From: Syncephalis plumigaleata
Taxonomy: Eukaryota; Zoopagomycota; Zoopagomycetes; Zoopagales; Piptocephalidaceae
Assembly (NCBI GenBank): GCA_025201365.1
Contig: JAIXMF010000213.1
Location: forward strand, 1 to 23,251
Length of the DNA: 23,251 nt
Direction: 5' to 3'
Shown here: positions 18,401-23,251 of the stretch, in pieces
How the letters are laid out: each line of letters starts with the position of its first letter
Position numbering within the stretch: the first letter of the stretch is position 1
The notes under the pieces: generated by a model
Told to the model about the DNA's origin: nothing
The model's database searches: none
What the model saw: only the letters and a program-made list of their open reading frames with translations
Position numbers and translations under genes: made by a program

Positions 18401-21026
18401 TGTCGACGGAATGAACCTGAACCCGAGGCTAAACCTAGACCTGGTGATAACGAGGATGCTGCTGCTGCTGATGCTGCTGACGATGATGCCGATGATGCCC
18501 ATTTAGCCTGTGTCGAATGATTCATGGGTGAACTCGTCGATGATGGTGTAAGTGATGGCATTAATGGCGATAATAAATGAGTATTCATTAGATTGACTAA
18601 TGCTACCTGAGGATCCTTGATAGTTACACTAGAGCCATTGTCGGCTACGTACAACAGTGCCGGTGGTTCATTGACACGTACTCGTAAATCATCCAATAGT
18701 GTGCTCATTTGAGTAAACAATAACGAGAATTCCTCACGATTATCGATGGCAGAAATGGCCGCGGCAGCCGATGAACTCGAGTAGGAGAACGAGTAGTGAC
18801 GTCGTACCGAATGTGTATTACTACTATTGTGACTACTATTACCATTGCTTGCACCACTATTATGACCGCTAGAGTTGGGCGGCGAACGAGATTGACTACG
18901 TGACATACGACCGGTCGACATGAATTCATACAACATTAGCAGATCACCCGGACTAACTAGGAGCGTGGGGGTTACACCCGTGAATAGACCAGCTGGTGCA
19001 CAGGGAGCATCGGCGGTACAGGTTAGCTGATAGCTACGCTCTCCCGTCAATCCTAGATAGATGGCTGATGTGTCGCTAGGCTTGAAGAAATCGGTATCAA
19101 TGGGTGCACACGAGAATCGAGAAATGATACGCTCTAAAAGTGAACGAATTCGTGTGTTGATCGCGATCTTCTCCCATCCTGGTGCGGCAGAACACACCAC
19201 GGTTGCGTATCGGTAGAGTCGTTGATTTGTTTTGAACAAAATACCTTGCCGTTGTTTATCGGAAATAAAATAATCATCACACATGCCGTAATACTAAATG
19301 AAGAGGAAGAAGAAAACATTAGTATACCATATATTAGGGGAGAAGGAGAAGGAGGGAAAGCAATAAAACTTACCTCAGGATATGTGATGGCTCGTCCAAG
19401 GAAACGGAAAAAGAAGAATTTAACTAATAACAGGATAATTGCATATTGACGAAGATCACTGGATAATTCCGAGAGTACAGAACGTGATAAAGCGAGCAAA
19501 CATGTAGGGATGTACAGGTCAAGAACCGCGAGGATTTCCTCGCATGCATGATCGAAGAATGCATCCGCTGCTGCATTATCAAGTTCATCCGTTGCACTCG
19601 GCGTAATATTACGAAAACGAGAGGGTAGATTACTTGAACTCGCGTTGTTAGCAGCGAGTGAACTAGGATCGGGCGACCGACGATGACTATCAAATACGAT
19701 TTCTTCACCGCGACGTAAAATCTTCATTAGTTGAGTTTCTAATGCACCGCGTGCACTCCAACCAGATCGACGAACAAATCGATCCAGTACATCGAGTAGG
19801 AATCGTTCCCCTCGTCGTTCCGATATAAGTCGAACGAACACGGTAGTCCATAGTTTCAACTGGAAGCGTTGTTCACTAGCGAAATCGTACGATCCATATA
19901 TGCCAGATATTAAAAGATCAATGACATTTCCAGCCGAGTGTTGAGCGAAATTCGTATTACTACCATTATGCTGATTGCCATTACCGTAGATACTGCTACC
20001 GTTGCCGTTGTGATTATTACCATTACTTCCATGATTACTGCTGTTATTGCTACTATTGTTGTTATTATTGCTATTGCTATTAGAACCAGGAGAAGCTAGC
20101 GGTGAAGATGGCATGGCATTGTAATTGGCGTAATTGTTACCCATGCCAAAACTGCCACCACCAAGGTTGCCGTATTGTCCAGTAGTGCCACCATCTTCAT
20201 TGGGTAGTAGATTGTGCAATTCTTGGTCAGATGCACGATAGAATACATCGGCAATAGTGGCGGGATTAGTGCGTAGATACGTGATGAATCGTAGACAAGT
20301 TCTACGAGCACTTGGTGTAAGGGCATCTAGAAATGTACCGGTAAGCACGGGTGACAATGATCCAGGTATCGTTTGACCTAGAGGCAGGTCGAGATTTGCG
20401 TATAATTGCTCGGCCACCGCTTGTTCCAAGCCTTGACAGCGTCGCTCGTAGTGTGTGACAAAGTTACGTAGACGTTCATTGCGAAATAATTCGTGTAGTC
20501 GATCGTAGTCATCCTCCGATTGAACTAAACGTCGAGCGGCCAAGTGAAGACGCAACAGTCGTGACTGCATTCGTGTCGTGTCACGTACGTCGTGTTCCCG
20601 CTGATGCTGGTCAAGTGACACTAGAAAGCGTAGACCGGCCAGTGTAGGCGAGACCGTATCGCTGGGGCGTGCATATCCTGCAGCCGCCACTCTACAACCA
20701 TCAGGAGACATGATAACGGGAGTGTCCATGATGGCGGTGGCAACATTAGCGGTTGCAGCAGCAGTTGCAGCAGCAGCAGTGGTTGTCGCAGTTGTTTTTG
20801 CTGTGGTGATGTTTGGTGCTACGTTCTCTGTAGCTATATAGGATGAAAATGAACTTTGTCGTGTAGATGGAATGGATGATGGAAGGGTTGCCAGCGTGCT
20901 AGTGTCAAAGTTGCTTTCATTCGATTGTTCCTTACTAATGCGGCAGCCACTAAGTGTACTACCGTATCGAGAATGTTCATTGATCCCGTCTATGACTGTG
21001 GTGTTTTCATCATTAACAAGTGCCAT
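15496..21026 (-). CDS. RasGAP-like / VPS9-like (Gapex-5/GAPVD1-type) protein with C-terminal Sel1-like repeats
   Basis: Two exons (21026-19374 and 19293-15496) joined by an 80-nt intron (GTAAGT donor, CATTTAG acceptor; phase 0) give 1816 residues. Residues ~180-620 resemble a RasGAP domain of the Gapex-5 kind: FITYLRTNP, ISGIYGSYDF, an ERRGERF segment where the arginine finger would fall, and a helical end around FFFFRFLGRAITYPE that spans the intron. An Asn/Ser/Gly-rich insertion of about 90 residues splits it. Residues ~1465-1570 (SPFRKLQSLLA, GTDAIVNELVRVL, RDLQLVTTF) fit a divergent VPS9 (Rab5 exchange) domain. The last ~200 residues hold two Sel1-like repeats (AAKEGNPEGERELA near 1630; AMKWFRRAAKKGDSVSIRYL near 1790), separated by a Ser/Thr/Gly-rich linker. 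A Lys/Arg-rich helical region lies at ~980-1140. Family members regulate Ras/Rab5 at endosomes. The RasGAP call is fairly firm, VPS9 moderate. The start may lie further upstream: the frame is open back to an acceptor-like CTAG at about 21080. Confidence 0.82.
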
Positions 21027-21750
21027 GATGGGAGGACGTGCGGTGGATGTGCGATAAATGGAGGTATGACCTTGTAATGACTAGAAAATAGGTTAAGCAT
21101 AAGCAAATCAAATCTACGGTTAATATCCTATGGACAGCATAGAAATGAAACGTTGTAATAGATACGCGTGCGTATATATGTGTGGATATATGCGTGTTTG
21201 TGTGCTGCTTAGTATTGACACAATAGAAAGCAAAGAAGAGTAGCACAGAAACGTTGTGTAAAATGTCAGTGTAATATAGCGGTTTGGGAACGTAAAACGT
21301 ATATGGTAAACTAGATACCTATGACATACGATGATGATGGAAATACGAATAAACGTGATACAAATTGGTCACAAGCAGGTAAGTAAACCAAAAGGAGCTA
21401 TGACAATCCCGTTTATCCAGGAGAAAGAGAAGAAAGAGGAGAAAGAGGAGAAGGCTAAGTGAATAGAGAGAAGGAGGAGGAGGAGGGACGCAAGTAGGAA
21501 CACGCGATAGATAAAGGTAACAGATGTATAAACGTTATAAACGAGTTAATAGTAGCGCGATAGCAACAGCGACAGAAACTAATTTGATAAAGATTGCTTC
21601 TTACAATTAAACGTCTGAGTTAATTACACAACAGCGGATGTATGGCGGTATGTATGCGTATGCGTGTGTGCGTATGTGTGTGTGTAGGTGAACTGAACTG
21701 AATAAAGCTGTAGAGTACGAAGAGGTACAAAAAAGAATAACTGCTTTTAC

Positions 21751-21813
21751 AGACAGATAGACAGATAGACAGGATAGACAGATAGACAGGTGGACAAATG
21801 GATAGATGGATGG
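21751..21813. repeat. Imperfect AGACAGAT/GATA tandem repeat
   Basis: Repeated AGACAGATAG units with interruptions grade into GGATAGAT units. It is a microsatellite-like tract in the upstream region of the RasGAP-like gene. Confidence 0.85.
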
Positions 21814-22913
21814 TCAGACAAAGGCACTACTTTCAAAACTACTGCAATTGATATAAAAAGAATGCAATAGCTACTACCTAATAGTTGCTAGTAAAAAAAG
21901 AGAGAGATAGTAACAATAATAGAAAGTGTAAAGATAAAAAAAGTCAATATGCCGAGAAGCCTGTCGGCGAACATACACAAGATGATAAACGTCGCCGATA
22001 GAAATGAATACAAAGAGTGAGCGGAAATGAGAGTGAAAGCAAATAACCGTCGTGTTTAACCAAAGAAATATAGGTAGCCAAGACAACACTACAGTAGGGT
22101 TATTGTTGTTGTTGTTGCTGTTGTTGTTGGTGAGTATATTCGGTTAATAGTTTAGAGATGAATAAAATAACAATAACAACGATAATGATAAGTAGCGGTA
22201 CTAGTGACAACCGAGAGTATAGAAGAGAGAGAGAAACAGCGGTAGATGACTTGACTTGCTACTTAGGCACTCATCATAAAATAATTGAGAAAAAAGTGAG
22301 AGTAAGAGTGAGAGTAAAAGTGAGCGAGAGAGTGAAGGAAATGAAAGGAAATGAACGTGGTTTTTTTTTACTTTAGTAAATGATATGATGGATATGGATA
22401 AGCGTACGCAATCGACTATCAGGTGCAAATGCAGCAGATTCGTCGATAAGAAGAAGAAATAAGAGGAGTAGAAATAGAAACAACAAAGAGTATAGTAAAA
22501 GCGTAGAAAAGAAAAGATAAAGGGGTAATGTTTGAAGAGATGGTACAAATGAACCAAAGGAATGCTGCCTATTATTACACTTCTTTTTGTATGTGAATGT
22601 ATACACACACACGTACGCACACATGCAACAACAATAACAATACCGCTGGTTGTTGTTGTGATCGGGAGCAAAAATGACAATAATCACATCAGCATTGTTA
22701 TGATGTTGATGATGATGAGGAGGATGACTACCGCATCGCATATTACACCATGCTATCCAATAGTAGCCATGTCAATGTGATTCGGGTAGACAATTCTAGT
22801 AATTCTACTCGCTTAAAGCGGTAAAGCACGTCCACTTCACTCTTGGTTTAGCATTGTCCTTTGCATGCATCAATGACATGATGCAAGTAAAAAAATAAAA
22901 TAAAATGCAATTT

Positions 22914-22953
22914 TCTCTTTCTTTCTCTCTCTCTCTCGCTCGCTCGCTCGCTT
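22914..22953. repeat. Compound CT / CGCT microsatellite
   Basis: CTTT and (CT)n units pass directly into four to five CGCT (or GCTC) units. The run is pyrimidine-rich on the plus strand, opposite in sense to the purine-rich sequence to its left. Confidence 0.85.
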
Positions 22954-23017
22954 GGCAGTAGGCCTCTTTTTATCATCGTAACCGTCATAAACAAGTCATG
23001 AATAACTTACCTGACAC

Positions 23018-23063
23018 ATGGGTAACCGACAAGAATGGAATGAAGCGCGTGGTTCTATTCTCC
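23018..23063 (+). CDS. Possible first coding exon of a plus-strand gene running off the right edge
   Basis: ATG at 23018, in the context ACACATGGG, opens the frame MGNRQEWNEARGSIL and then meets a GTAAGA donor-like site at 23064. MGN is the kind of N-terminus that can be N-myristoylated. The acceptor is not determinable: an AG before 23097 would make a 34-nt intron, and later ones lie near the edge. The same DNA on the other strand carries a consensus donor, so the two readings compete. Support is weak. Confidence 0.2.
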
Positions 23064-23251
23064 GTAAGATCGATTAATCAATCAATCAATCAATCAGCTG
23101 GTAAAAGTGAATAAGGAAATAGTGGAATAGAAAACAAGATCTTGTAATAACAATAAGATGAATCTTATGCTAAATCAAATGAGTATATTAATGGCGATAG
23201 ATCGGCGTTGAATGAGATGTAGATGCGTTGATATGCATTGTCTCGTCAATA

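Larger units (their letters stand above)
21027..23251. other. Repeat-rich, strand-asymmetric upstream region of the RasGAP-like gene
   Basis: About 2.2 kb, purine-rich on the plus strand (by eye, 56 purines in 60 at 21421-21480), hence pyrimidine-rich in the sense of the minus-strand gene. It carries many simple repeats: GT near 21664-21690, AGACAGAT-type at 21751-21813, (TTG)n at 22103-22130, CT/CGCT at 22914-22953 and (AATC)n at 23076-23096. Splice-like signals on the minus strand are an acceptor CTTAACCTATTTTCTAG near 21080-21100 and a consensus CAG|GTAAGT donor at about 23010. The minus ORFs at 22201-22741 are low-complexity by-products. Confidence 0.6.

Noticed and set aside
21372-21384. 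CAG|GTAAGT donor-like site on the plus strand
   Set aside because: No coding exon precedes it and no acceptor with coding sequence follows; probably chance in purine-rich DNA.
22201-22741. Minus-strand ORFs of 122 and 159 codons
   Set aside because: Low-complexity Phe/Leu/Ser/His/Tyr translations of a purine-rich plus strand, in two overlapping frames, with no motif.

Overview
The window reads as nuclear DNA of an early-diverging (non-Dikarya-like) fungus or a similar compact-genome eukaryote. Evidence for this: protein-coding genes interrupted by short introns (63-99 nt where I could resolve them) with GTAAGT or GTAGGC donors, CTTAAC/CTAAC-type branch sites and TAG acceptors; long Asn/Ser/His/Gln-rich insertions; CAA/TTG and CT/GA microsatellites; and metazoan/fungal-type domain architectures. 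There are no operons, no tRNA or rRNA genes that I can see, and no CRISPR array. The lineage is an inference; no marker gene for taxonomy is present.

Layout, left to right. (1) 94-1554 (-): a compact inositol-polyphosphate/phosphoinositide 5-phosphatase with all catalytic motifs. Its C-terminus may continue off the left edge through an intron. (2) 1555-3569: a ~2 kb divergent intergenic region with simple repeats and a hairpin. (3) 3570-7804 (+): a five-exon, 1302-residue protein with an N-terminal disordered region carrying NPF and DPF motifs, a WD40-like propeller, a complete 5-phosphatase domain and a C-terminal UBA domain. (4) 8478-9323 (-): a small C2H2 zinc-finger protein of unknown function. 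(5) 9324-10962: 1.6 kb without a credible gene, about 0.9 kb of it strikingly pyrimidine-rich on the + strand. (6) 10963-12318 (-): an HXXXD (BAHD-type) acyltransferase. (7) 12680-14667 (-): a conserved uncharacterised eukaryotic protein with at least one clear intron and a second frame change. (8) 15496-21026 (-): an 1816-residue protein whose RasGAP-like region, distant VPS9-like region and C-terminal Sel1-like repeats recall Gapex-5/GAPVD1/RME-6. (9) 21027-23251: repeat-rich, purine-rich (+ strand) sequence with candidate splice signals and a possible first exon of another gene at the right edge.

Three of the six genes (two 5-phosphatases and a RasGAP/VPS9-like protein) belong to families acting on phosphoinositides and Rab5-type endocytic traffic. 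Gene order in eukaryotes usually carries little functional meaning, so this may be coincidence. The most unexpected sequence-level signal is a perfect 21-nt identity placed exactly over the start codons of two unrelated genes, the zinc-finger gene and the acyltransferase. Other points of interest are the WD40/5-phosphatase/UBA architecture and the unknown conserved protein, which may have a nuclease-like fold.
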